A stretch of 30,141 nt of DNA from Nemertoderma westbladi (lineage: Eukaryota; Xenacoelomorpha; Nemertodermatida; Nemertodermatidae). Below are positions 10,438-20,863 of this stretch, piece after piece. A program made the position numbers and the translations under genes. The notes below the pieces were generated by a model that did not search any database, was not told the DNA's origin, and saw only the letters and a program-made list of their open reading frames with translations. Positions within the stretch are counted from its first letter, which is position 1; each line of letters opens with the position of its first letter. The stretch lies in NCBI GenBank assembly GCA_032718475.1, contig JAUCBJ010005309.1, positions 1 through 30,141 on the forward strand, read 5' to 3'.

Positions 10438-11313
10438 ATGGGAGATGAGGATGAAGCACGGGCAACTCCTAGGAGGGAATCCAGTGGAGTTAAATTCGAC
10501 AAAATTGTCCGCCCATTTACTGGTAAAGACCGTGCTGTTGACTTTTCTATGTGGCTAAAAAAATTTGAGAGTCTTGCTAAACATGAAGGTTGGACTGCGT
10601 GGGAGTCTGAAATTGTGTTGCTAATAGAAGGGCCTGCTTTCGATGTATATGACCAATTACTTCCAGATGAACAACAAGATTATGGCACCATTATTGCTGC
10701 ACTCAGATCTGCATTTTCCTTGACGCCTATAGAAGCCTATCATGCATTCAAAAATCGACAGTTAGAACCAGATGAAGCTGTTGAAACTTTTGTAGCGGAT
10801 TTAAAAAAGTATATCTGTTTGTCTGGTATAGAGAAGGAATCTTTTGGAACTATTGAGCCAATTTTAGCATTACAGTTTCTTGATGGTTTACCTACAGAAG
10901 TTTCCCTTCAAATACGATCCTCAATTTCTGCTGATGGGAAATTACAAGCATCCTTAGTTGATCTAATGCATCGTGCTCGATCTATTCTTGCTTGCCGTTC
11001 ATCCAAAGATACTAACCATCATCCTGTAACAATGAGTTATGGGGCTGCTGGTGCTGTTGGATACCAGTATAGGCCTAGACAATTTAATCCCGGCAGACCT
11101 GGGGTAGGGCAATCCGTCAGTAAATTCAACCCTGGTGGGAATCAGCAGTCAGCATCATCGTCCCAACAGCCTAATCGTGGACCTGTACGGTGCTGGACCT
11201 GCCACCAAATCGGGCATCCTGAGCGTCTTTGCCCCCGTTTGATGAACCAAACCAGTCGATACAACCCTCCCAACCGTTATTGGCCACATTCAAATTCCCA
11301 ATTGGGAAACTAG
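10438..11313 (+). CDS. gag: LTR retrotransposon Gag
   Basis: Structural protein expected to form the particle and bind the element RNA. I chose the ATG at 10438 because the longer open frame begins at TTG (10414); this gives 291 residues. The N-terminal half has the helical Gag character (a PFTGKD...FSMWLKKFE region near residues 27-44). A zinc knuckle, C-x2-C-x4-H-x4-C, lies at about 252-265 (CWTCHQIGHPERLC) after a glycine, glutamine and serine-rich linker. The frame is intact. Its end overlaps the pol frame by 85 nt, with pol in the -1 frame, so Pol is probably made by -1 frameshifting; I did not find a canonical slippery heptamer. Confidence 0.88.
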   Translation: MGDEDEARATPRRESSGVKFDKIVRPFTGKDRAVDFSMWLKKFESLAKHEGWTAWESEIVLLIEGPAFDVYDQLLPDEQQDYGTIIAALRSAFSLTPIEAYHAFKNRQLEPDEAVETFVADLKKYICLSGIEKESFGTIEPILALQFLDGLPTEVSLQIRSSISADGKLQASLVDLMHRARSILACRSSKDTNHHPVTMSYGAAGAVGYQYRPRQFNPGRPGVGQSVSKFNPGGNQQSASSSQQPNRGPVRCWTCHQIGHPERLCPRLMNQTSRYNPPNRYWPHSNSQLGN

Positions 11314-14300
11314 CAGTGGGCGGTGTGCATGCCACAGCCCATCGTCCAAGTTTTCCTTCTGTTATTATAAAATTGTGGCAATCAACAAACCATATAACCA
11401 GTAATGTTGTGTTTGATGACTGCTGTACCCGATCTCTTATTACTCTCCCATTCTTGAAATTTCATAAATTGTCCTTTTATAGATATCACTCTAGTAAAAC
11501 TTTTTCAATGATGGATAAGTCTCCAATGAATGTTATTGGCCATTCACAGTGTTTTATTGAAGTACCTGTTTATTCTGACAATAACATTAGTGACGGATAC
11601 TTGTCACTTTGTATTTGCTTTTATGTTGTTGAATCAAAACTAATTGTAGATTCTGATATTGTTCTTGGCTCTGATATTTTAAAAAAATTAGGTGGTGTAA
11701 ATATCACAGCTAATTTAGATGATTTTATTGTCCATTTTTTTCGTCCTAATACACATATTACCAATATAGTTAACTCAAATGATACACCAGAAAGGACAAT
11801 CATAAAATGCGCCGCAGCTACACCATCTCTGTCAAATGACAAAGGGCTCAAATCTGTAGGTGATGAAAATCAGGATATTTTACAATGCCCATGCGTGGCT
11901 GCAACCCCTGTATCAATTGATGATAAAGATTTCTCAGTTCAATGGATTCCAAATGAGAATCGATGGGTTCTTCAATGGAAATGGGCAAATGATGTTATTC
12001 CGGAACCAATGATAAACTTCAAATATGTCATTGGTGAATACCCTAAAAAACTATCAACCACCCAGCATGATTTATATTGTTCTGAAATCAATAACTGGAT
12101 CTCACAAGGCTGGCTTGTGCCATATGACAAGAACAAATTTGGTCCAGTTTCAGGTATTCTTACACTATTACCAGTTATTCAGGAACATAAACCCACAACT
12201 CCAATCCGACCTGTTCTGGATTACAGAAAATTAAATTGTCATATAGCTAGTCACCCTGGAACAGAGGTATCTGTTTGCCAAGAAAAACTTAGAGATTGGA
12301 GAAAAACAAATCACCCTAAAGTAATTGATATCAGTAAAGCTTATTTACAAATTCATATATCTAATGAACAAGTTAAACATCAGGGAGTACTGTACAATGG
12401 TAAAATGTATGCTATGACTTGCATGGGATTTGGTCTCAACATTGCTAGAAAAGTTATTGATAAAATTATAGATTTTATTTTACATATTGTTCATTTACCA
12501 GATTGCCCATATCGATTTAATATTGATGCTACTGACAGTTATGTTGATGATATTAAAATTGATGAAGATAAAGTTTCCCCTCACTTAGTTAGTCGCCAGT
12601 TGAGATGTTATAGCCTGGCAACTAAACCTATCAAAGAAATACAAGAAACCCCTGTACTTGGTTTACAACTATACCTAACTCATAAATTAGTATTATATTG
12701 GAAACGCCGACATTTGTTGCATGAGTTAGAAATTCCAGCTTCTTTAACACGTAGTAGTTTATATTCATGGTGTGGAAAACTTACAGGCCATTACCCAGTT
12801 TGCAGTTGGCTTAGAGTAGCTAGTAGTTGGCTTAAGCGTTGTGGAGCTCATGCCCCAGTTGGAAACTGGAATACTACATTACCTGAATATATTAGAGAAC
12901 TATGCCATGATGTATATAATCGTATTAAAATAAATGATCCTGTTGGTGGTGTTTGGCATGTTGATGATGCTGCCGGAAATGTTAATAGTTGGTGTGATGC
13001 CAGTAGAATTGCTATTGCCACCGCCCTCGAAGTAAATGGCAATATCATTGAAGATGGAACTTGGTTAAGGAAAGCCACTGATTCTAGACATATCAATGTT
13101 GCTGAACTCGAATCTGTCATACGGGGTATTAATTTGTGTATTCAGTGGAATTTTAAGACTGTTTCTATTAATACCGACTCATCATCTGTAGCAGGGTGGT
13201 TGAAAGTTTTATTTAATGATGAACATCGTATTCAAGTGAAAGGTATACATGAGCCACTTATTCGATGTCGCTTAAATATAATTAAAGACCTTATTTTTAG
13301 CTATAATCTCAAACTTTCTGTTAAATGGGTACCTACTGATAAGAATAAAGCAGATATCCTTACCCGTCTTCCAAAGTCATGGTTAAATAAACCTCAGCTT
13401 TGGAATAATAATGATGATAATGACAATACTGAGGATATTATTGCTTGTGCAATCGATGCTGATGGAATTTCCAACAATGTGTCAATACCGGATGATAATG
13501 ATAATAATAGTGTTGAAGAAATTGAATATACACCAAGTTACGGACTATGTTTACAAGACATTGCTGATGCCCAATGCAGTGATGAAAGTATATATAATTA
13601 TATTTGTAACTGGAATATATCTCAACCAGTTGCAACTCCTAAACAATACAATAATATTCGTAAACAGTTATGCATAATACCAACTGCGGTATCGCCACTA
13701 TTGGGTCGAAAACTTAAAGTACCTCCTAATGATATTGTCACTGCAGTAATCCTTCCTGATAACACAAACAGTCTTAAAAAGACTGTATTAAATTATGTCC
13801 ACACAACATATGGACATGCTAATTGGCAGACTATGTGGCATATCATTAGAAAATGTTATTATTTTTGTAATATGGCTACTTCTTGTCAAGGGTTTGTAAA
13901 TGATTGTATCAGTTGCGTTGCAGCTCGTACAGCTATGCCTCATTCTTGTGTCCCAAGTACTCAAACTGTAATTTCCAATGGTCCTTGGAATGTTGTTTTT
14001 ATGGACACCTTAGCCATATCTGGCAGCGCTACTTGTATTGGATTACTTATATTATTTGACTGTTTTACGAAATGGGTGGAAATTCGACGTTTAGTGAATT
14101 ATAAAGCAATTTCCACTGTGAATGCTTTTATAGACATATGCTATAATTGGGGAGCACCTTCATTTATTCGTTCAGATACTGGTCGAGAACTTATGAATTC
14201 ATTAGCTAATGCTGTATATGAAAAGTTCGGTGTTAAACCTCAATGGGGTGCAACCAGACACCCACAAAGTCAAGGCTCAGTTGAAAGATACCATAGAACT

Positions 14301-14345
14301 TTATTGACGATGATTAGAAAAACAGTTACTGAAGCAGATGACTGA
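11229..14345 (+). pseudogene. pol: LTR retrotransposon Pol (protease, RT, RNase H, most of integrase)
   Basis: An open frame of 1038 codons that begins with TTG and has no obvious ATG of its own, as expected for a frameshift product. Protease region: DDCC at 63-66 where D-S/T-G is usual, and LGSD at 146-149 in the position of the second conserved motif. RT: RPVLDYRKLN at 327-336, VIDISKAYLQ at 365-374 (Asp 367) and YVDD at 438-441. RNase H: Asp 590, Glu 627, Asp 650 and Asp 709. Integrase zinc site: H858, H863, C893, C896. Integrase core: Asp 926, Asp 983, Glu 1019. The frame closes at 14343-14345 because of a 7-bp tandem duplication, and integrase continues in another frame at 14338. Confidence 0.9.
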
Positions 14346-14772
14346 TGACTGGGAAACATCACTCAATGCATTGCTTTTTTCATACCGTATGCGTCCTACT
14401 TCCACTACTAATATTTCACCCATGCTAGCTATGTGTGGATGGGAGCCTAAGCATGGATTTAATGTTGTCGGCAAGTTTGACATAGATTCGTGGATTTCCC
14501 GTCAGGACCATCAGCGTGCAGAACTAAATGATTACATTGAGGAAGAATTATCCAAACTTGACAATATTGATGTACTCTCAACTCTACCAAGTGATCGCAA
14601 ATTTGTTGTTGGTGATCATGTTTTATTACGTAGAGAAAGTAGACAATCAAAACGATTGCCACCATGGATGCCTGGATGGAAAGTCTTAGAGATTTGTAAT
14701 ACTCCCAATACTGTTGTAATAGGGCATTGTAATAAACATAACAAACGGGTAAACATCAATTTATTACTTTAA
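14338..14772 (+). pseudogene. pol: Pol continuation: integrase C-terminal part
   Basis: This frame carries on the integrase after the frameshift: a SYRMRPTSTTNISPM stretch typical of the core end, then RKFVVGDHVLLRR, the usual gypsy-type C-terminal motif, and PPWMPGWKVLEI. The junction holds GATGACT twice in tandem; loss of one 7-bp copy would put the two frames in register. The frame ends at TAA (14770-14772). It is not an independent gene even though an ATG happens to lie at 14338. Confidence 0.85.
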
Positions 14773-15075
14773 AGCCCACAAGCTTGTGTAAAAGATGTAA
14801 TTACCCAACCCCAAACGCAAACATATTATTGCCAAAACACAGACCAACCACCCGATCCTCCTGATGATGGGCAAGATAAAGAACCAGTAATTTCTTTTAT
14901 TCCAAGTGTTAGAGATCCTATTGTTGTTGATGTTAATGTATCTCAATCTCAATCACTCCAAGAACTTACACCAACACCGACTGAGAGTGGAACACAACTG
15001 GAAGCGTTGATACCTCCAGCTTATCAAAGCCGTTCCGGTCGTGTAGTACGACCTCCTGATTATTATGGGTACTAG
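14773..15075 (+). pseudogene. Pol C-terminal tail beyond an in-frame TAA
   Basis: The same frame continues open for 100 codons after the TAA at 14770-14772 and ends at TAG (15073-15075). It is rich in Pro, Gln, Thr and Asp and finishes with RSGRVVRPPDYY, a phrase common at the C-terminus of gypsy-type Pol proteins. The TAA is therefore probably a second disabling change, although a natural stop followed by chance openness is possible. Confidence 0.6.
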
Positions 15076-15080
15076 GCACA

Positions 15081-15090
15081 TAGGGGGAGG
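15081..15090 (+). other. Polypurine tract
   Basis: AGGGGGAGG lies directly before the 3' LTR start at 15091, the position and composition expected for the plus-strand primer. Confidence 0.75.
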
Positions 15091-15271
15091 TGTAATGGAA
15101 GATTATGTGCCTATTGGACTTGGGGGAGGTTGGCATAAACAGTGTACCGGTACTGCGAAAAGTCTGATAGTAGGACAGTATGAAGGAAGGAAAAAGTGGA
15201 GTACTGCAGTACTGAATTGTATTAGATGTGTTGTGAATATACTGATAGATGATTTGATTAGTATTTCGTGT
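15091..15271 (+). repeat. 3' LTR, left part
   Basis: Identical over 181 bp to 10031-10211, then breaks off where the inserted element begins. The rest of the LTR resumes at about 18389. Confidence 0.9.
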
Positions 15272-15345
15272 GGGGCGAGACACGTATGGCGAGCCATCAG
15301 CGAACTGATATAATTATACTATGGCCGTTTTTGAAAAGTCTGTGT

Positions 15346-15374
15346 ATGACGTGTGTGTGTGTGTGTGTGTGTGT
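15346..15374. repeat. (GT)n microsatellite
   Basis: About 13 uninterrupted GT dinucleotides within the inserted element. Confidence 0.9.
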
Positions 15375-15764
15375 CGGTAGCCATAAATGTCGGAAGCCAT
15401 AATCGAAGTTAATATCTTCAGCTAAATTGTATGGTTGAGTCATTTTGAACGGTCTCTCCATGGAAATTAATTGTTTAGCACCATACGATTAAAGTTATTT
15501 TGCACTGAAATTAGATATCTGGAATCCATGTACCCCATCCCATTATAGTTTTTTATTTTTTCAAGTGATTTGCGTTAATAAATGTATTTTTAATTGATTT
15601 AAACATAATTAACATTGTAAATTCATACGCTGATTCCATTCCCCCCCATAGAGCCTAAAGCATGGCAAGGGCAGCCGTGCCCAATAATATTTCTTGAAGT
15701 TTTACAGTTGGCAAGCTAAAGTCATTGGCCAAGCCAGTGCCTAGGCTAGTACACAAGGACATAG

Positions 15765-16883
15765 TAGTCCAGTAGAAGGAATAGTGCTCCTTCAATACAT
15801 CTCAACAGACATCAATTCATTTGCCTTGTGCCTACCAACGCGTGCTCCATAACATAACATATATTCTTGATTTCCATCACCTCTCACCACAATTATTATT
15901 AGTAATTAAAAGTTTCAATTCGATTTGTCTTTCCGTTATCTGGTTATTCAGTTATTGCATTATTAATAAATAAATGTTTTAAAATATATCTTACGAAATA
16001 TGGTTAATATTTAAAACTTGTCGCTAACATTCTCGCTATGGGGGTTTTAAGGAGTGCTGATTACATTTCTGATGTCAGTTTTCACGTTTACATAAATCTA
16101 GTCTGTCTGTCTGTCGGTCATTCTGTCAGTCAGTCTGTCAAAACTTAAAAGATAATTCAAATTAACTAACATTCTCGCTATGGGGGTTTTAAGGGGTGCT
16201 GATTTCATTTCTGGTGTCAGTTTTCAGGTTTACATAAATCTAGTCTGTCTGTTTGTCGGCCTTTCTGTCAGTCAGTCAGTCTGTCAAAACTTAAAAAAGA
16301 ATACAAACTAACTAACATTCTCGTTAGTCCAGTAGAAGGAATAGTGCTCCTTCAATACATCTCAACAGACATCAATTCATTTGCCTGTGCCTACCAACGC
16401 GTGCTCCATAACATAACATATATTCTTGATTTCCATCACCTCTCACCACAATTATTATTAGTAATTAAAAGTTTCAATTCGATTTGTCTTTCCGTTATCT
16501 GGTTATTCAGTTATTGCATTATTAATAAATAAATGTTTTAAAATATATCTTACGAAATATGGTTAATATTTAAAACTTGTCGCTAACATTCTCGCTATGG
16601 GGGTTTTAAGGAGTGCTGATTACATTTCTGATGTCAGTTTTCACGTTTACATAAATCTAGTCTGTCTGTCTGTCGGTCATTCTGTCAGTCAGTCTGTCAA
16701 AACTTAAAAGATAATTCAAATTAACTAACATTCTCGCTATGGGTTTTTAAGGGGTGCTGATTTCATTTCTGATGTCAGTTTTCAGGTTTACATAAATCTA
16801 GTCTGTCTGTTTGTCGGTCTTTCTGTCAGTCAGTCAGTATGTCAAAACTTAAAAAAGAATACAAACTAACTAACATTCTCGTT
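15765..16883 (+). repeat. Tandem duplication of a 560-bp segment
   Basis: The segment starting TAGTCCAGTAGAAGGA at 15765 starts again at 16325. The copies are nearly identical; one visible difference is CTTGTGCC against CCTGTGCC with one base lost. Each copy contains part of the ~143-bp repeat array, so the duplication came after that array began to form. Confidence 0.85.
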
Positions 16884-17270
16884 ATGGGGGTTTTAATGGG
16901 TGCTGATTTTATTTTAGATGTCAGTTTTCACGTTTAAAAAATCTAGTCTGTCTGTTTGTCGGTCTTTCTGTCAGTCAGTCAGTCTGTCAAAACTTAAAAA
17001 AGAATACAAACTAACTAACATTCTCGTTATGGGGGTTTTAATGGGTGCTGATTTTATTTAAGATGTCAGTTTTCACGTTTAAAAAAATTTAGTCTGTCTG
17101 GCTGTCGGTCTTTCTGTCAGTCAGTCTGTGAAAACTTAAGAAAGTATACTAACTAACCAACATTCTCGCTATGGGGGTTTTAAGGGTTGCTGATTTCATT
17201 TCTGATGTCAGTTTACACGTTTACATAAATCTAGTCTGTCTGTCTGTCGGTCTCTCTGTCAGTCTGAACT
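16023..17270 (+). repeat. ~143-bp tandem repeat array
   Basis: Units begin near TAACATTCTCGCTATGGGGG and end with runs of GTCTGTCTGTCGGTC and AGTCAGTC. Starts are seen at about 16023, 16166, 16582, 16726, 16871, 17015 and 17157, with a truncated start near 16310. The array is interrupted by the second copy of the 560-bp duplication. No protein-coding pattern. Confidence 0.85.
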
Positions 17271-17445
17271 ACTGTACTGTGGTTGGCATTACGCCATATA
17301 CCTAACACTAATAATACAGTCTACAATACAGCGTATCTACAGTACAGAATGGATTTTTTGCCATGAAGAGCAATAAATGTCATTAATACTATCCACCAGT
17401 ATACCTACTCCAAGAGCCTTCCAATAAAACATGACGTTTTCCAGC

Positions 17446-17500
17446 ATGACGGCCACTGCACGTCTTCGTGCTGTCCATGGTGACGTGCAGTGGACGTCAT
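17446..17500. repeat. Inverted repeat hairpin
   Basis: ATGACGGCCACTGCACGTC and GACGTGCAGTGGACGTCAT face each other across a short loop containing CCATGG. Arms are about 19 bp with one mismatch. It lies just left of the TTAA MITE. Confidence 0.7.
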
Positions 17501-17518
17501 TAGGCTCTAAGGGGTTAA

Positions 17519-17893
17519 GCAACACGGTCCCTACTTTGCCCTGTCGACACCCCAGCGATTTTCCACCAATCCTTTTTTAGAGTTTATTAATTTTTTTGGT
17601 ATCGGTGAAAGTTCTACAACATTAGTAGATATGTTTTTTATGATAGCTAGTGTTTTTTTGCTAGCTAGTATTTTTTGAAATTATAAAAAATGTGAAAGTC
17701 CATGATATTTCAGGTTAAACTGTTGAAGAATATATTAGTGACCAAAATAATTTCCAAAAATTACTAGCTAGTAAAAAATACTAGCTATATACCATAAAAA
17801 ATCTACTAAGGTTCTAGAACATTCACTAATATAAAAAAACACTCAAAATCACAAAAAAATAAAGGTTAAAAAACTCATTCGGGACCCTTTTGC
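17519..17893. mobile_element. TTAA-flanked MITE (375 bp)
   Basis: TTAA at 17515-17518 and 17894-17897 flanks ends GCAACACGGTCCC and, from the right, GCAAAAGGGTCCC. Internally, about 80-bp arms (17606-17685 and 17745-17830) form a long imperfect hairpin with AGCTAGTA motifs. TTAA duplication is typical of piggyBac and Kolobok superfamilies; which one is not clear. No ORF. Confidence 0.7.
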
Positions 17894-18388
17894 TTAAGGA
17901 GTCAAAATTGTAGAACAAATTCCCGAAGTTTGCGACGTTTGCGAAATTCGCGAAGAATTCGTCAGTTTCTGTGCCCTAATGGTTTCGTGAAGAAACAATC
18001 AAATCTTACACACTTAACACACACGAACTAATTTAATGTGGGTATTAGTATGCCTGAATCATTAAATAGAAATTCAATTAATGAACGCTATTTCAACATG
18101 AAATCTACGGAATCAATACACAACACACGCACACTACTGAATTTAAAAATTTATATAGATTGCAACTTATATTTGGCTACCTTTTAATGGGTGATTAATT
18201 TAATTATTCACCCCTATATATTTGTAGCCTTTTTAATTTGTGCCTCTAATTGAATCAAACATTAAACTAAAATATATGTCACAATATTGGTCTGTCGGTA
18301 GCTGGTCAATGAATCTCTCATAAATTTGTTAATTAGTCGCTGTTCATTCTTTGAACATTTGAACACGTGCTGCTCGAAGACCCCACAA
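17894..18388. other. Right part of the ~3.1-kb insertion
   Basis: AT-rich, no ORF. GGGTGATTAATT and AATTATTCACCC at about 18189-18215 form a hairpin with one mismatch. It ends at CCCCACAA before the LTR resumes. Confidence 0.5.
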
Positions 18389-18488
18389 CGTGTTGATAGT
18401 TTATTGTTATTGTATATTGATTGTTGAATGCTTACATGGATATAATGTTATATTAATTGCTGAAAATATTAAACTATATTCAATTACA
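18389..18488 (+). repeat. 3' LTR, right part
   Basis: Matches the end of the 5' LTR from CGTGT to CAATTACA, lacking 8 bp present there. AGCT follows at 18489-18492, matching the base pairs before the 5' LTR. Confidence 0.9.
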
Positions 18489-18492
18489 AGCT

Positions 18493-19059
18493 TAAAACAA
18501 AACAAAGTAGTGTAGAATCGGTAGAACTATTGAAATTTGAATAAGATGTGTATGGATTATTAAAAACCGACTGAATTAAAATTTAAATAAAATATGTATG
18601 AATTACTAAAAACTGACGGGGTAGGTTAGTGTGGCGCAAACAACGTACGTACCATAATTTTAAGAAAGTATTTCAAAATATTGACAATAAAATTGTAAAT
18701 AAGTACTGTTCTACAGGCTTAAAAACATTTCAATAACAAATAGTCTAAATTGATACCAAATTTAATTAAAGATTTCTTACGTGCAGATCCGAATGTGAAG
18801 CGATTATTGCCTAATGGTCAATAAAAATTAATTAATAAATTATGTATTCCTATATTATTGATACAATTAAAAATGATTTAATTTAAATATTGTAATTAAA
18901 ATGTAGTATTCCTACTGTACCATAGGTTTTCATGCGTATATTTGGGCATGAAAGGGTTAAATAAATAAATAAATTTATAGACTAGAAATTAAATATAAAC
19001 CAATCAATTAAGTTATTGAATTCATTAAATTTAGAGTTACAATTATCACGCATTGAAAA
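18493..19059. other. AT-rich flank without a gene
   Basis: A ~50-bp tandem duplication (about 18520-18620, the phrase ending TATTAAAAACCGACTG and its variant ACTAAAAACTGACGG) is seen. Nothing else is recognisable. Confidence 0.5.
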
Positions 19060-19186
19060 ATGTTTCTAGGTCCACCACGACGGATAAAATTTCAGATTGA
19101 AGTGCTTATAGTGAGTGTTTGGGCGAGATTTAAAAGAGATTCGATATTCTATTGCTTCTATGTTAAAATTAAAAATATTCCGTCTA

Positions 19187-19580
19187 CCACATACGGTTGC
19201 TCCGTCTACGGCGTTTCCGCGGCCGACGCGCCCAGCTTACCACACGTGGAGCTCGTTCGCGCGTTCTACTGGAAACTGTGGTGCGGGGTGAGCAAATACG
19301 CCTCCACCACGGCAATCCTAAACGCGGTCGACCGCCCTGCAGAGAACGGCGAGCTCTCCCTCCTCGAACTCACAGGCTACAGGCGCCGCGCTGCAGCCCA
19401 ATTCATCTCCAATGGCTCGCACCACAAGCTCTGCCGCAGTAAAGGGTGTTGGCGGCCGACCCCCACATGCGTCTGCCGTCTCTGCGACGACCAGGCGACG
19501 GACAAGGACCACGGCCTCAGTTGCACTGGCGTTCCGACTCTACTAACAACAGTAAAACGCTCACTGTTCCTGTACGCCGT
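19187..19580 (+). pseudogene. GC-rich coding-like relic, possibly a LINE C-terminal fragment
   Basis: GC content jumps in a short block that lies in an open frame running from ATG 19060 to a stop at 19585-19587. Only the GC-rich part looks like protein. It contains YGCSVYG, KLWCGVSKYASTTAIL, LLELTGYRRRAAAQF and a terminal CRLCDDQATDKDHGLSC. The first resembles the thumb of non-LTR reverse transcriptases, and the last resembles the Cys-rich C-x2-C-x8-H-x3-C knuckle near the end of some LINE proteins. I infer a 5'-truncated LINE tail, unrelated to the LINE at 3466-6762. It could instead be part of a host exon. The AT-rich N-terminal part is probably not coding. Confidence 0.4.
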
Positions 19581-19589
19581 GAAATGACC

Positions 19590-20860
19590 TATTCTAATTT
19601 TTACACGATCTATTTTAAAACTTCCCCCAGCCACGCTATAACCAAACATTGAATTGTACAATATTTCAACCGTGCAACGACATTTTATTATATTATATAT
19701 ATTTTTACTATTTTATTATATTATATATTCATTTTATTATATCCCCATCCCCAAATAACCTATAAATAATGTATATCCCATTTTCCATTATCTGTCATAC
19801 AATACAGTATTATATGGTCACATAACAACTTTCATATTTTACAGTAGGCCTACCTACCTTTATGTGCATGTTTATTTTATTTACACCATATGTTGGTATT
19901 AAAGCTTTCGTTTCAAAATTAAAAATATAGATCAAAAGGATATAAACTGGAAATAACATACTGCATATATGTTTGGTTGTATTGATTGCATAGTAAAATT
20001 TACGTGATTTAATATACAAAGTTTAACAATGTTTCAATGCCAAAATTATATAAAAAGTTCGAGAATCGCAACAACGAATATTTGTGACAATTGGAGATGG
20101 AGAGTATGGGAGTCTTCCACAAATGGGCACTAAGGTTATATACTTTCAAAGAATAAGCGATATACAGTTGCATGATTAATTCCATACTTTTCTCCGGCGT
20201 CTCGGTATGTTAAACCATTTTTAGTAACATATTTATTTAATAGCTAGATCTAATGTTTCATTAGTGTAATTCTTGTATAACCTAGAACCGAGTTTCCTCT
20301 TAAAATTACGCACCATATTGCTGCATAGTTATGATAACTCTCCTTAAGACACATAAATATAACATAAATACAAAAAACTTAATCGGCACTAGGCTTATCA
20401 GCCTACTACTGTATATAACCAACCAGTAGTTTGTAATTCTGCTATTTTAGTCATATCAGATAAGAACTGCTTGATTACTGAAACCGGATGGTACTGAATG
20501 CAGACTGAGAATCTGGACAACACGATTAAGTAAGGCAGTGATTTTTTATGTCAATTTATTTGACTTTTTTTGTCACTTTTTTTTATGAATTATGCATAAT
20601 GACTTTTGTTGTCCATTTAATGACTTTTATTGTCACTTTTTATGTATGTATTTCTTCAAACTGTCAGACTGCTGATTTCTGGACTATCAGACAGTTGATT
20701 TCACTATGCCTGTGCCAAAACATTCCATGATTCCATGATTTATAGACTATGAGATAGATTTCCATATGCGCCTGTGGTAAAAAGACTCTATATTTAATAG
20801 TTTGTGGTTGTTGTCGATAATCGATTACCACATGACGTAGCAAAACACTCATTTTATAGC
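19590..20860. other. AT-rich DNA without a recognised gene
   Basis: Contains TTTTATTATATTATAT runs (19680-19745) and T-rich GACTTTTATTGTCACTTTTT phrases (20555-20645). Two diverged copies of a ~50-bp phrase (CTGATTTCTGGACTATCAGA and ATGATTTATAGACTATGAGA) lie near 20670 and 20735. No coding region stands out. Confidence 0.5.
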
Positions 20861-20863
20861 CAA

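Larger units (their letters stand above)
15271..18388. mobile_element. Unclassified ~3.1-kb insertion inside the 3' LTR
   Basis: Bounded exactly by comparison with the uninterrupted 5' LTR. CGTGT at 15267-15271 recurs at 18389-18393, so the target duplication is 4-5 bp; the exact ends are ambiguous by a few bases. The two ends read TGTGGGGCGAG and, on the minus strand from the right, TTGTGGGGTCTTCGAG: a short imperfect inverted repeat with TGTGGGG in common and CGAG...CACGT a little further in. It carries (GT)n, a ~143-bp tandem array, a 560-bp duplication and a TTAA MITE, but no convincing ORF. I could not match it to a known superfamily. Confidence 0.75.
10031..18488 (+). mobile_element. 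Ty3/gypsy-like LTR retrotransposon, 3' LTR split by insertion
   Basis: Two LTRs begin TGTAATGG and end CAATTACA. AGCT flanks the element (10027-10030 and 18489-18492) as a 4-bp target duplication. Between the LTRs lie a primer-binding-like site, gag with a CCHC knuckle, pol in the order protease, RT, RNase H, integrase, and a polypurine tract. The domain order and integrase style are Ty3/gypsy-like, but the RT motifs (DISKAYLQIHI, YVDD) are not those of the best-known gypsy clades. The copy is dead: integrase frameshift, a further stop, and a ~3.1-kb insertion in the 3' LTR. LTRs are identical over the first 181 bp and differ elsewhere mainly by an 8-bp indel, so insertion was recent. Confidence 0.9.

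Noticed and set aside
12848-13120. 90-residue minus-strand ORF
   Set aside because: Antisense shadow of the RNase H part of pol.
14338-14772. Independent 144-residue gene
   Set aside because: It is the integrase C-terminus after a 7-bp frameshifting duplication.
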